DNA of 64,000 nucleotides from Euonymus europaeus. Taxonomy: Eukaryota > Streptophyta > Magnoliopsida > Celastrales > Celastraceae. Below are positions 25,490-37,992 of this stretch, piece after piece (within the stretch, counting starts at the first letter, position 1; each line of letters begins with the position of its first letter). The position numbers and the translations under genes were made by a program. Below the pieces are notes generated by a model. The model made no database searches, was not told the DNA's origin, and saw only the letters and a list, made by a program, of their open reading frames with translations. The DNA is taken from NCBI GenBank assembly GCA_963580455.1, contig OY756964.1:5952001-6016000 (forward strand), read 5' to 3'.

Positions 25490-26245
25490 TCACGACCGTT
25501 GGATCACGCTATTCTTCTTCTTCTTCTGCTTCCTAAACACAACCTCTGTATCCAACCCGAACCCGTCAACTTTTCTTCTATGAACCATCTCCGATTCCTT
25601 GAACATCTCCACGAGCGGCTTCACACTAAACAGATCGTTCGCCGAGTACTTATCTGACCGTCTAGATAACGCCACGTGTAGCACACACACTCCGCCTGGC
25701 TTCAACGTCCGTTCGATCTCCCCAACAAACTGTTGCGGGTAAAGCGCGTGGTCGAACACGTTCGAAAACTCGAAATCGAACGTCTCGTCGTCGAACGGCT
25801 GGTGATGGAAGTCGCCTTCGATCACGAGCGGCGGGCAGGGCACCAGGTCGATTCCCACTGAGTCGTACACTCCGACCAGCCTCAACGCCTCCACCTCCTG
25901 CCCCACTCGCGCGCCGATACAAAGCGATTTTGAATCGTTGAAGAGGAGATTCCTCTTTCGCAAATCATGGAAGAATTCGGTGAACACTTGGATTTTTCGG
26001 TCCCAATCACGGGTCGTCCAGATTTTTCGAAGCTTAGGATTAAGAGTTTTGTTGAGTTGTCGCTGTATGTAGGAATCGTATGAGGTATATCCGGGTCGGA
26101 TCCTGATACCTGGCGGTTGTTGTTCGGTGGTTGTGGTTCGGTTGCGGAGAGAGAAGAAGATGAAGATGAGCGGGAGAGAGAGGAGGATAGAGGAAAGGAA
26201 GTATCGGATTATGGATTGTTTTTGGTTCGTGGGTGGTGAATTCAT
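25490..26245 (-). CDS. Membrane-anchored SAM-dependent methyltransferase-like protein
   Basis: Single-exon gene of 251 residues. I chose the ATG at 26245 (MNSPPTNQKQ) because the 63 residues that could extend it upstream are low-complexity and read like UTR. A hydrophobic segment (YFLSSILLSLPLIFIFFSL) near residues 15-33 predicts a single-pass anchor. The rest fits a class I methyltransferase of the Methyltransf_11 type: a glycine-containing loop (SLCIGARVGQEVEALR), the acidic VGIDLVP after strand 2, GDFHHQPFDDETFDFEFSNV, and RTLKPGGVCVLHV. The substrate cannot be told from sequence. The loop has G-A-R-V-G in place of the usual G-x-G-x-G, common in this plant subfamily. Arabidopsis has a similar gene between KCR2 and ALB4 (from memory), which fits the neighbours here. 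Confidence 0.85.
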   Translation of the reverse strand: MNSPPTNQKQSIIRYFLSSILLSLPLIFIFFSLRNRTTTTEQQPPGIRIRPGYTSYDSYIQRQLNKTLNPKLRKIWTTRDWDRKIQVFTEFFHDLRKRNLLFNDSKSLCIGARVGQEVEALRLVGVYDSVGIDLVPCPPLVIEGDFHHQPFDDETFDFEFSNVFDHALYPQQFVGEIERTLKPGGVCVLHVALSRRSDKYSANDLFSVKPLVEMFKESEMVHRRKVDGFGLDTEVVFRKQKKKKNSVIQRS

Positions 26246-26504
26246 GTCTGCAGCAATGCATGTAATAGAGCTGTAGCTTTCTTTTGCATGAAAAAAGAGA
26301 GGTGATTGGATTGGGAGAAAACGAGAGAAAATAAAGAAGAAAGTGTGAGAAAATTGAGGATTATTGCCGATTGGCCGTTTGTTTGTACGTATATATGTAT
26401 GATCACGTATTTGTTTTGTTGGCGATTGCAACATCGATGATACCGCAGAGTGGGGTTAACACCGCATCACAAATTTGGTAGTTTTAACGTTTTTTAATTT
26501 CTTA

Positions 26505-26615
26505 TATTATTTTATTTTTTTTTGACAAAAAGGAAGGATTGAGACTAGAAATTCGAGTTCGAGATTATATACAACTCAACTCGTCAACTAAGATACTTAG
26601 ACTTCGTATATTTTT
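26505..26615. repeat. Short dispersed repeat, copy 3 of 3
   Basis: Same order as the copies at 6776 and 24385: AAGGAAGGATTGAGACTAGA, ATTCGAGTTCGAGATTATAT, CAACTCGTCAACTAAGATAC, then TTAGACTTCG. This copy lies just upstream of the methyltransferase gene. Confidence 0.5.
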
Positions 26616-29600
26616 TTCTTATCTAGACCGCCCGATGTCTACAGTTAACCCCATTACAACTAAATCCGGATCGAGTCAAGACTCAAGAGGGTTCAATTAA
26701 GAAGGCAAAACTCTCCAACAATGATTTTTTCCTTATTTTATATAGATTATTTTAACGTATTTATATTAAAAATTTTAAAATCGATAAAGATTTCATATAA
26801 GTTTCACACATTAGATATGGGTCTTATTTCACATTGTCCAATTCGTGTACACATAAGTTTTTCACCTTACTACAATGAGGAATAAATTGGATCAAAAATT
26901 AGTATATGACCACAAAAATATTACTCTAATTAGTGACGGTGTTTCGTTATACGCTCTATTATGAGAATGATTTGCAGATTTGTGTATGCATTTCTTTGCA
27001 AATACATAAAATAAATATTCTCTCATTTTCTTTTTAACTCAATTTTAAGAAAATTAGTCTGGAATCCGCATAATGTCCACAGAGTGCCAACAATTATACA
27101 AATTTGAAACTTTACTTTAGTTAATATTATATATATATATATATAAATCATTATTTGATGAAAAATTGTTCTTACTAATTACAGCCGCATGATACGATAT
27201 ATAAATAAAAAATGATAACGTGCACTGTAATGTACTTGATAAGGATAAAAAAAAATGCATTGAAATTTGAAAAACTCTATTAAAATGTGTATTTTAAATT
27301 TAAAAATTGAGTAAATATTCATCATCATGACATTTTATAGTGAATTATTATATAATGTTTTAAGAATACGCGTTATCATTATCTTAAATAAATATATGAA
27401 TGTGAAAAATATAGAATTGCGTGGCACTAGTGTAAACGTACATTTATCATTGATGGAGACTATCGGAGAGGAGAGTACATTGTTGCGATTTGTACACTTG
27501 CGTATGTATGGGGGTTGGTAGATGATTGCAACCACCGAAACCGATGATACCAAGCTGATATGGATATGGATCCATAGCCACTACCCTCTGGTGTGCAGTT
27601 AGTAAACTCAGGAGCTCATGCAATAACTCACAAATCACGTGTGACGAGTGCATCATGTAAGAATGTAAACAAGCTGAGTCGAGTTTAAGGGTATTGTGTT
27701 TGTTGGTTCAATTTTTAATGAGTTGAAGCTCGAGTCGAGCTTTTAACGAGCTTCAAAACTATTGTTCAAGCTCGACTCAAGCTCTTTCGAGAAAACAAGC
27801 TCAAATTTTATTTAGAAACAAGTCATAAGTTTTGTGTGATAAAATATAGGATTAATCAGTATACTTGCATTTTCCCTGAACTTTTTTCCAGGTCAAATAA
27901 ATCCTTTTACTTTGTATAATATGCCACGTTAGCCCTTGTGTCTATTTTCTATTAAAAATGCTAACATGTCGTTTTTTTATTTTTTATTTTTTTATATTAC
28001 ACGTATTCAGTCTGTTTAGTAATATTAAGCAAGATTAAAAATAAAAAATTAACCAAAATGCAAAAAAAATAAATCAAAAAAATGATATGCATCAACGCCC
28101 CCTGGCTTCTCCCCCATTGACTTTGATGGCCTCTGCACCATGTCCGACAACAAATGAAGAGGGCAGTTTTGGTGAAAGAAAATGAAGAGTGGAAAGAGAA
28201 AATGGTTGCTCTATCCATGAATCAAGGGGGAGAAGAGAGGGGCAAAGGAAAATGCAAATAAAAACCTGTTGAAGGCCAAAGCTACTAGGGGGTTTGAGAG
28301 AAGCATGAGTTCAACCCAACTAGGATTGCCAAGGAGCGTAGTCACTCAATTGCTAAATCAAAGAACAAGAATGGTAGTCATTTATAAATTGCGGAAGCTT
28401 GTATGAAAATTAAGATCACAGTAGATAGGAAGAAGAAGGAGAAGATGTGAGAGAGAAGAGTTGCTGAATAATCATTGATATTCAATACTCTGAATACCGT
28501 CCTCTCTTTTACGTGGGTGGATTTAAGAAAAACCCTCTGAATTAACGTTACAATTGTGTAAAGTATATATACATGACAGTAACCAACGGTTACTTAATGA
28601 CAGGACATTGTTCTTTGTACAGGAAGAGTTTGACATTAAAAGGTAAAAATAAGACTCCATTAGATTGGGCTTAAAGAACAACCCAAGATAAAATACCAAA
28701 GCCCAATAAGTGATCAAACCCACAAATGAACCCATGAAAGTCCAAGCATGAGTTCAGAATTCTAGAAACACGATGGGCACAGACTGAAGGAAGGAACTAT
28801 TGCAACAGTGCCGATAATCATATACTCAACAAAGAATGTTATAAATTTTACACCTCCACACATTAATAATATTATCCGCTTTAGATTGTTCGATTCACAG
28901 ATATATTGAGTCCATATATGAGTTGTCCGGTTCACATAGATACAACGGGCCCGCACGATTTTGTTCTTCCTTAAGTGTAGCAAGTGGACTGGACCCAACT
29001 TACTACACAAAAAAAAGACATTGTTAGTGGTAAGAGGTGCGCTTCTCCTTATAAAGGAGCCTAAATCTCCCACATCTTTCGATATGAGAGTTTTTACAAA
29101 GAAAGGCTCAAATGTAAAATCGAAGAATGAGCGAAGTTCAATAACCTGAATCAAAGCTGTTAATGGCATTGTAAGAGATGAATTTGGATGGATAGCCCCA
29201 ATTCTCGAGACCCAGCTGAATCCCAATTGTCGTAGTGGAGGAGTTGTTATTGGAAACCCTAAAGCCAAATCTGTCACTGACGACGATATTGAGAGTTTAT
29301 AGATTTTTATTTTTTGATTTTGTCTAATATTAATAAGATTATTTGGTGATAAGTTCTTTATATGGACTTTATATTTCATTTAGTCTTTTTGAAAAGTTTA
29401 TAGTCCAATACATCCTCAATTATTTGAACTCTAACTCAATAAGGACAACTTTAAATTTTAACTTTATTTAATGACAATTTTACCCTACCCTCATTTAAAC
29501 ATATCTTTATTTTTATTAGTATATGATTGTTCTTTATTTATAAAATAATTATTATAATAAAATAAATATAAATACAATTCTAGAAAGTCGGATGAAATCA

Positions 29601-29984
29601 TTTTTTGTATCTATATGTTTTTAAAAATAAACTAATATTTTCACTTTTGATGAATCAAACTGAAGAGTCGATCAACCAATTTTTTTTCTCGGAAATCAAG
29701 TGCACTCACATGCACAAAATTTACTTGACTTAGTAACTTATATATATGCATTAAAATTTGTGAATCACTATATTATTGAAACCAACAATCGAACACTTGT
29801 GCATTAACAAAACGTTATTCAATATAAATGTCAATATTTTATTACATTGTTAACTAACAACCAAAGTCCATAACTTATGAGAATAATATCATAATAAAAC
29901 TCAATTCATATTTCAAACAAAACCAAATACCATAACAATTTCTAGCCGTTTTGGTGACTTTTGCGAAAATCCACTAAATTCTGG

Positions 29985-30830
29985 GTAAGAAATCCTCTGA
30001 ATTTTTTTTGCATAATTTCAAAAAATCTTCTAAATTGTTTTTGGTGAGTTTGTAAAATCCTCTGAATTCTTGACAAGTTTGAGAAATCCTCCGATCATCT
30101 ACATTTTTGGTTTTTTTTTTGTTTGATTTTGATAAATCCTCTAAATGTTTTATAAAAAATTTAGATGATTCCTGGTAATAGGGTATAAAGTTTAGGGTTT
30201 TGAGGATTAAGATATTAGTGTTTAAAGTTTATGGTATAAGGTTTTTCTGTTTAAGAGATTATAATTTATTATTTAGGATTTTGGGGTTTAGGACATGAGG
30301 TTTAAGATTTAGGGTTTACGAATATAAGTTAGTAAAATTTTATGATTTTCTTCTTATTTTTGTAAATTCTTCTTAATTATTTATAAGATTTTTTGTTCAA
30401 AATTAAAACTATAATTGTTAACATTCAGAGGATTTCTGGGAAATTCAAAGAATTTCTAATTATAAGGTTTAAAATTTAGAGTTTCGGGTTTTTTTCTTTG
30501 ATTTTCAAAAATTATTCTAATTTTTATTATATATTTTATGAAATCCTCTAAAACTTTTTTGCTTAATTTCAAGAAAATTCTGATTTATTTTGTTAAATTT
30601 TGCTAAATCCTCTAAATTTGAGACAAGTTTGTGAAATCCTCTGAATTTTTGGTTGCTTTTTGTTTGATTTTCAAAAATTCAATTTTTTTTGATATATTTT
30701 TATGAAATCATATGTATTTTTTTGCTTAATTTTAAAAACTCATTTAATTGGTTTTGGTGAGTTTTGAGAAGTCCTCTGAATTCTAGATAAGTTTGAGAAA
30801 TCCTTTGAGTTCATTCAGAAGATTTGACAA
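29985..30830. repeat. Degenerate array of AAATCCTCTGAATT-type repeats with telomere-like core
   Basis: Variants of AAATCCTCT(G/A)AATT occur about ten times (for example near 29990, 30057, 30137, 30541, 30606, 30633 and 30769), often followed by GACAAGTTTG and TTTTTGTTTGATTTT. Between 30180 and 30310 there are imperfect TTTAGGG-like units. Spacing is irregular. Confidence 0.5.
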
Positions 30831-31625
30831 ATAAATATTTAAACATATCGATCATCGGTCTCATTGGAAAGAGTTTTTCGTGCTGATTATGAATATATAT
30901 ATATATATTTTAAATCCGATTTGTATTTTGAGAGATAAAACTGTTTTAAAGTTTTTTTTTTTAAAAAAATAACAAGAATCTGATGATGTCAGCATATGTC
31001 ATCCATATAAGGGCTTTTTAGAATAAGGGTAGTTTTGTCCATAATTATTCAAAGGATGTTATGAAATATTGAAAAATTGAAGGTAGTGAATGAAATACAT
31101 CTTTTTATTGAAGGACTTATTGATGAATCCCCATATTAATATTAATGACAAACGACAATGAAATTCCATCTGAACTATAAATGTTTTAAATGAATAATAA
31201 CATGTTAGTACATAACGATAATGTCATCAGTTTTTAAGGAAAAATGATTAAAATGACTCACGTCATCTAAATTAAAAAATAAGAGGACTAGATTGACTTG
31301 AAAAAAAAAAATTGAGTGAGCAAAATGACCTAAAAACGTAGGTGTATAAATTAATCTGATACTTATCCCATCAAAGATAAATCGTGTTCGCGGATTTATT
31401 CGTGATTTAGTTAGCCAATAATTTCAAGAATAATATAACAAATACAAACAAACATAAAAAGACCAACATTTAAAAGATCGGGCCCTCGGGCATAGCTAGT
31501 AGATGTTCGATTGTTCGAATCGTTTACGAAATAAGCTTAAAAGGAGCAGGAGGCTTCATTATCATAAGAATTTTTTTTTTCCAATTACAAGTAACTTAAT
31601 TTGTACTATGACAACCGAACCCAAA

Positions 31626-32222
31626 TCACTGAGACCTCATCTTGTTGATTTGGTTCAAAGCAGGTTGTAGAATGTTGTACAAAACCCACAGAATCGCAGG
31701 TGTGACAACGAAAAGCAGCAGCTGACCTCTGTTGTCACTGGTGGCACCATCTGCAATCATAGCAATTTCGCTAGCAGATGCATCTGGTGTTCCCATTAAA
31801 CCAGCCAATCCACCAAGACCAACCCCAATTATAAGCCCCCTTGTGCTTCTCATGCGGCTGATCTGGTTCAGTGCTGGTTGAAGAATATTGAACAGAACCC
31901 ACGCAATCGCTGGAATAATTGGTAGCAACAAAGCAAGCCCACGGTTGTCTCCTTCAGCAATCTCAGCGATTTGTTGGGCTGCAAAGGCCGCATCACATGA
32001 GCTCAAGCTGGAAAATATTGCGCCTGCAATTGCAGCTCCGGCAAGGGAAGATGATGATTGGAGCTGATCAGTTGGCTTTGAGAAGGTTAGGCCTTTTGGG
32101 AGGGAGACAAGTGAAGTGGGTTTTGAGAGTGGCTTGGTGGGGTTGCTGTTTTTGGAAGAGCAAATCGTCGAACATTTTGCGTGGACGATTGCCATTGTTG
32201 TAGCCATAGTTGCTGCCATCAA
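31626..32222 (-). CDS. PSBY: Photosystem II core complex protein PsbY precursor (two-module)
   Basis: Nuclear gene, single exon, 198 residues. PsbY is a small thylakoid protein near cytochrome b559 at the edge of photosystem II; in plants one precursor gives two related single-span peptides. Visible here: a serine/threonine-rich chloroplast transit peptide (about residues 1-50), a hydrophobic thylakoid-targeting stretch ending ASA/AFA-like, then two homologous modules. Module 1 contains LALLLPIIPAIAWVLFNILQ and PALNQISRMRS; module 2 contains QLLLFVVTPAILWVLYNILQ and PALNQINKMRSQ. Between them lies a second signal-like segment (GLIIGVGLGGLAGLMGTPDA) for release of the second peptide. The start could be 32222 or the adjacent ATG at 32219. 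Divergent from the ALB4-like gene at 33150. Confidence 0.96.
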   Translation of the reverse strand: MMAATMATTMAIVHAKCSTICSSKNSNPTKPLSKPTSLVSLPKGLTFSKPTDQLQSSSSLAGAAIAGAIFSSLSSCDAAFAAQQIAEIAEGDNRGLALLLPIIPAIAWVLFNILQPALNQISRMRSTRGLIIGVGLGGLAGLMGTPDASASEIAMIADGATSDNRGQLLLFVVTPAILWVLYNILQPALNQINKMRSQ

Positions 32223-32366
32223 TGACTGCTTAGTTCTATAAGCTTAGAAGTTTCTTCCGACGGGGATTCAAGAGTCTTGTGTGTGTGATAAGAGAAAAAT
32301 GGAGTGTGGATTAAAGCCAAGTCAGGAAAATTTGGTCCAATGGAAATTTGTTCACTGGATTGTTCT

Positions 32367-32372
32367 CTTATC
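32367..32372 (-). promoter_or_regulatory. Possible I-box (GATAAG) upstream of PSBY
   Basis: GATAAG reads on the minus strand about 145 bases upstream of the PSBY start; another GATAAG lies near 32437 and a CCAAT-type stretch near 32335. I-boxes are common in light-regulated photosynthesis promoters. A six-base motif can occur by chance, so the role is inference. Confidence 0.3.
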
Positions 32373-32583
32373 CAGAGAGTAGAAATGGTGAGATATGGAC
32401 CTCAATTTCCATTATCCATACCCCACTTGCAGTTTCTTATCACTTCCTTTTTAAAATCGACTTCAACTTCACTCTATAGTTAGCTACTAACACTAGGACT
32501 TGTTTCGGGCTATCGGATCAAATTTGACCTAATTCGACCTTTTTTTGTCATCTTATTATAGCCCAGATCGATAACCCTGTTAA

Positions 32584-32724
32584 GAGTTATCGTGCTATCA
32601 TGGTTCGGGTCATCTGTTATCGGCCCAACAGAGTTATCGCGCTATCATGTTTCGGGTCATCTGTTATCGGCCCAACAGAGTTATCGGGCTATCATGTTTC
32701 GGGTCATCCATTATCGGGCCAGCA
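32584..32724 (+). repeat. 47-base tandem repeat, three units
   Basis: Units start at 32584, 32631 and 32678 with GAGTTATCG; each contains CTATCATG, TTCGGGTCAT and TTATCGG(C/G)CCA. Units 1 and 2 differ at about two positions; unit 3 has diverged at its end. It lies in the shared upstream region of PSBY (-) and the ALB4-like gene (+). Confidence 0.9.
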
Positions 32725-33149
32725 TCCCGGGTGACTCGAAAGCCGGTATAGGGTCTGGGCTAATTAGATAGTATTAAGTATCAATACATTTTGTGATTCC
32801 TTTCATGGATTAATGAGATTATTTAACTGGACTCACTGCAGTTGAAGAGGCCCAGCATAATCTCAAAGCAAGGCCGTATCAGCCAAGTGGGCTCGTATAT
32901 ACTGACTGGACCAAGCCCACGATATAAAACCATGAAGAAGAAAAAAAAGAAAACATAAAGACCCTGCCGTATTTGTGACATAGGAAAGCAAGATATAAGA
33001 TATTTTTATTTATTTATTAATATAATTTCAAGTTCTTCTTCTTCCTCGTCTATCACCGCCCCTCAACGTAACAAGGAACACCCAGGAACTCGGGAAACAA
33101 CTCTTCAGTTCCTGAATTGTTTTTAGGGTTTTTAATTAATCGAACAAAA

Positions 33150-36100
33150 ATGTTCACTTTTTCATCATTACAACCAAACCTGGTACTCTGTCCTTTCCCG
33201 AACCGGATAGGATCCTCGTACTCTCTCATTCACCGGACTCAGTTTTCTGAATTTTCCGACCACAGGACTTCTCTTCGAGGGTCTCTCCACGTAGCGCGTT
33301 CGGGTTTCATGCCAGGCATGCTACCCGACCCGGATGGAGCTGAGGTTGCGATTAAGGAGTTGTTTGGCAGAGCTGAGAGCATCCTCTACACGATTGCAGA
33401 TGCAGCTGTTTCAACGACTGATACTGTTAATGCTACCACCAAGCAGAACAACGATTGGTTCTCTGGTATCACCAATTACATGGAGATTGTTCTGAAGGTG
33501 CTTGTTTTTGGGTGATTACGAATTTTTTGTTTGTTTGTTGTTGAGCTATGTAGTTGTACAAATTGGGTTAATTGATTGGATTTTTTTGGTGCTGTGTCCA
33601 ATTTCAGGTGCTAAAGGATGGACTTTCGACCTTACATGTTCCATATGCTTATGGGTTTGCTATAATTATGCTCACTGTTCTTGTAAAGGCTGCAACATTT
33701 CCTCTGACCAAGAAACAGGTCTCTTTTTGTCAAAATTTCTTCGTTAATTTTGATTCCTTGACTCGTAAATGCCTATTGATGTGTGTTTTAATTGTTGGAA
33801 TATTCCATTACAAACACTATTGAAGTTAATGTTGTAGTTAGTGATATGAGGTTTGATCCGCGCAGGTAGAATCTGCAATGTCTATGCGGTCCTTGCAGCC
33901 TCAAGTGAAGGCTATTCAGCAACGGTATGCTGGAGATCAGGTGAAATTTCTACAAGTTTTTGTGTTATAATTTGATTTAGTTTCTTTGGATTTCTGTCTT
34001 ATTTGTGAACTGAAATTGATGATGCTATTGCCTGCAGGAGAAAATTCAACTTGAAACTGCTCGATTGTATAAACTAGCTGGCATAAACCCCTTTGCTGGT
34101 ATATATGTTGCACCTGACTTTGGTTTACTGCTACTGATTATATATTAGTCACTGAAAATTTTAGATTCTAGATGAAGTTTTTGTTGGATTCATTCGTGGT
34201 TTTTATTTTCCTCATCGAGAATTTTTACCAACTAGTTTGCACGTCTGTGGTTACACAACAAGATTTTCATAGAAAATGTCAACCCTTTTTTTAAAAAAAC
34301 TTTTGCTAATGCTTTTCCTTTAAAGCCCAATCCATCTACTTTTTCTTGTTATTGTAATAAATTGAGAATATTTTCATGAGAGGCTCTGTATTTTTTGGGT
34401 TTTGATACGTGTTCCTGGCTTGAGTTCACTAATGTGATGGAGTCTCGCCTTCAGATAATTTGAAAACACTTAGTGAGCCATTTGGGATCTTTGTGGTTCT
34501 TATGGCCCCGGCTATGATGCTTTTTTCACCCATGTCATAATTTTGGCTCTAGCACAAACTTGTCATGGTTCTAATAGATTTAATTCCCAGAGTTCTCTCT
34601 TTGTTTTAATATCCATTTCATGTGGTTATTTTCTTCCTTTATGTTGGTAAATTAATATTATGTGTGATGTCTTTAGTTTGTCTCTAACAGGATGCCTGCC
34701 TACACTTGCCACAATACCTGTGTGGATTGGTCTATATAGAGCCCTATCAAATGTTGCTGATGAGGTAGTGTGCTCCCTTTTCCCTTATTTGTTACATCAG
34801 TTGTTTTTGTGACACATTTGGCATTGTCCCCCTTAATTTTCCTTTTGTTCTATTTATTTGACTAGTTATCTCACATACTGTAATTGTATGCTCTTGGCTG
34901 CTTAGGGGCTCCTGACAGAAGGCTTTTTTTGGATACCCTCCCTTGCCGGTCCAACCACAATTGCTTCACGTCAAAGTGGCAGTGGCATTTCTTGGCTTTT
35001 CCCATTTGTTGTATGTGGCTTATTTAAAAATTGAACTCTTCCCCTGCTCCTTCCACCATTTTGAGTGCCCTAATGTGAATTTCAAAGTCCCACTCTAAGT
35101 TGTTTGCGTCAAAACTAAGTCAGTTAGTGTACAAAGCTATAAATCTTTATCTAAATCTTCTTGTTGGTGGTGATGTTAGAACTACACGGAAAGTTTTTCC
35201 ATTTAAGTCGCACAAAATGAAATGTACTTATCTCTTTGTTTGCGCTTGTATTCCAAATTTCCAACTGAATTGTATATGTACTGAATTGCATGAAAGAGAC
35301 TTTATTCATCTTTTACATTGTGTTATATTAATTCTTTGATTCTTTTTTCCCCTGAATTTTGATTGCTTTTTATGTTGAATATACTAAAAGTAGCTCCGCT
35401 ACTCGAATTTTTATGCAGGATGGTCATCCACCACTTGGATGGTCTGATACTTTAGCATATCTCGTCTTGCCGGTGCTGCTGGTTGTCGCTCAATATATCT
35501 CTGTCCAAATCATGCAATCATCACAGGTCAGTCATGTGAAGGCATAGATTTGCTTTCAATGCTGTTCTCAATATAAATCAATTGCTTAGCCCTAAAAACT
35601 TATTTCTTTACTATATCTTGAACTTGTCTATAATATCAAGCTGTTGTATCTTAGCTTTGTAGCAAGTCTGGAACCTGAACTGAAACATATGTTTCTAGTC
35701 TTGGACACCATACACAACAATTTGTGAGAATATTTCAGCAATATTATGCTACAGTGCCTTCTAAGGAGTAATTTACTCACGTTGTCGGAAAACTAATTAC
35801 CCGTTATTGACATTGTAACTATCTTTAATATTGAAGCTACGAAGGTTTAAAATATATTGTATTATCCAGTATAAAATTGCTTATTTTTGAAGTCAATATA
35901 CACACACACACACACGCATATGAAGAGTGTACTCTTAAGTCATTAATTTGGTCAGCTATAGCCTATATGCAATCAACGGAGTGGTAGATTCTGTTTCTGA
36001 TATTACTGCGGTAATTACCTGGGTCATGGTATTATATTCTTCTGCACACTACCTAAGTTCTGTGTATTTCTGCTCTGTTAGAGTCCGGTCTTAAATCTTA

Positions 36101-37992
36101 ATCGATTTCCAGTTCCCTTTTTCCAAGTTCTTTGTGAAAGGACACTCAATATATATGCCTTATTGGGGAGTGAATCTTCGACCAGATGTTATATTTTTCT
36201 AACTGATTAAATTTCTAGAACCTCACTTTTTAAAACCGACAATGATGGTTGGTTTGTCTTCTGATAGTAAAATACGTTAGGGAAAATAAAACTAAACTCT
36301 ATCTTGTTAAGATTCAATATCAGGGACTTAAAGCCGGCCTCATTAGATTAAGCCTGCAGCCATGGCAAAAGTTATGACATTGCTTTGATTTTTTAGTCTG
36401 ATAAATCTTCTACTTAACCAAGTAAAGAGTCATCCTTCAATGTCTGAAGCTTTGTGGCGGAAGCAAAGAAGCAACGGTTAGGCAGCATTGAGTCTAGAGT
36501 TTTGAACTCCATCTGAGTAATAGATAATCTAAGGAAAAAACGAAAGGGAAAGTGTGAAACTTTATTGAGCAGTTGAGCTGTCTAAATAACAAGACCACTC
36601 ATGGTAACAGTTGAGCTGTGTCCATAACAAGACCACTCATTTCATTATTAACAAGACCACTAATGTCATTATATACACGTCAAAATTTAATGCTAATAGG
36701 ACTCCAAAAAATTTAAATTGGTACCAGGAAACTTCATTAACCTAATTAGACACGGATTTCCTTCAACTACCAAAATTCAGTGCTGTCATCGGGTGGATTG
36801 CACATTTTTTGGTGGTTGGTTTTGGTGATTTTTTTAGCTCTCCACCTTTATAATGATGAAAACTTTTTGTTGCTGGTACTTGTTTTCCATACATCAGTTA
36901 ACACATTGTACTACTTTCAGAGCAATGATCCAAGCCTGAAAAATTCTCAAGCAATAACGAAGATCCTTCCTTTGATGATTGGTTATTTTGCTCTTTCAGT
37001 TCCCTCTGGTCTAAGTCTTTATTGGTGAGAGCATATATAACACCTTTTTCCCCCTATTTTCTGAGAATTTTACCTTTCGGTTTGGGACATTTTAAGTATA
37101 TTTCTGTGCCCATTTTCATTTTCATCATGCTCGTATCTTCTTCATTTACCTTGATGTTCTTGCAGGCTCACGAATAACATACTGAGCACTGCACAACAAG
37201 TATGGCTTCAGAAATTGGGGGGTGCAAACAATCCGGTGAAGCAGTTTAGTACTGATGTCATTGAGCAAGAACCAAAACTGCTTCAGAAGTCTCCGCCTGA
37301 ATTAAACTCAACCAAAAGTAAAGCTGAACAAGTAGAGAAGCTATCTTCCGAAGGGCCTCGTCCTGGTGAAAGGTCAATAGTTTTCATTATGTAATTTATT
37401 TATTGAAAAAGGCGGAGTCATTTGTAGTCTAATTCTGTTGATATATTCTCAGATTTAAACAGCTAAAGGAACAAGAGGCAAGGAGAAGAAAAGAAAGAGA
37501 GGAAGAGAAGAAACAAGCCGAAGGAGCTAAGGCAAGCCAAACAGCAGATGAGGTGCAAGAGGGAGAAGTCAATTTACTTGGCAGGGAAAATGGGGCTGGT
37601 GTGCTAGGATATGCCGTAGTTGAAGAAAATAGTGAAAATTTCCGTTCTTTGTCCTCCGCCCAAGATTCCTCCAATGCAGGACCAGTGAATGGTGATTCAA
37701 ACGAAGGTCGAACAAAAACTTCCGTGTTGGGGATGGAAAACAGTGATATTGCTGCTAATCACGAGTTCAATAGGACGGATCAGCCTCAGTCCCATGACAG
37801 TGAAGGAAAGGTATATTCGAGCTATGCTTTGAAGCTTAAGTAAACATTTGCATCATTTGTTCATATAAACTCTCTACATTATTACTCATTTACATATGTC
37901 ACTCACATCAGGAAGCAGAAGTACACTCCAGAGTTTCCTCTGTGGAAAACGAGCATACTGAAGAAGATACACAGCAAGTCAGAATTGAGTGA
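33150..37992 (+). CDS. ALB4: ALB3/ALB4-like thylakoid membrane insertase (YidC/Oxa1 family)
   Basis: YidC/Oxa1/Alb3 insertases place proteins in the thylakoid membrane; ALB4 acts with ALB3 and in ATP synthase assembly. Eleven exons: 33150-33497, 33608-33718, 33866-33940, 34038-34098, 34691-34764, 34906-35010, 35419-35526, 36921-37024, 37166-37372, 37453-37810 and 37912-37992; 543 residues, no breaks. A transit peptide is followed by FGRAESILYTIADAAV, the first core span (VPYAYGFAIIMLTVLVKAAT), FPLTKKQVESAMSMRSLQP, CLPTLATIPVWIGLYRALSN, GFFWIPSLAGPT, GSGISWLFPFVDGHPPLGW, and the last spans (LPLMIGYFALSVPSGLSLYW, LTNNILSTAQQVWL). The tail contains a charged KEQEARRRKEREEEKK stretch and ends acidic (EHTEEDTQQVRIE), lacking the basic KRSKRKR-type cpSRP43-binding end of ALB3. 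That favours ALB4 over ALB3. Intron 7 is the longest (about 1.4 kb). Confidence 0.93.

Larger units (their letters stand above)
26246..31625. other. Long AT-rich intergenic region with repeat remnants
   Basis: About 5.4 kb without a supported gene. It contains a dispersed repeat (26505-26615), a TA microsatellite near 27126-27145, an inverted AAGCTCGAGTCGAGCTTT-type stretch at 27720-27800, and TE-like sequence around 28440-29160 whose frames are not convincing as genes. An array of degenerate repeats covers 29985-30830. Confidence 0.4.

Noticed and set aside
28762..29379. A 205-codon open frame on the minus strand
   Set aside because: Composition is low-complexity and basic, with no recognisable domain, and it lies in a repeat-like AT-rich region. 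Probably old transposon DNA.
30000..30830. CRISPR-like array
   Set aside because: Repeats are degenerate with irregular AT-rich spacing, in a plant nuclear context with no cas genes.
37161..37992. Naming the insertase ALB3
   Set aside because: The C-terminus lacks the basic end that ALB3 uses to bind cpSRP43 and ends in acidic residues, so ALB4-like is preferred.
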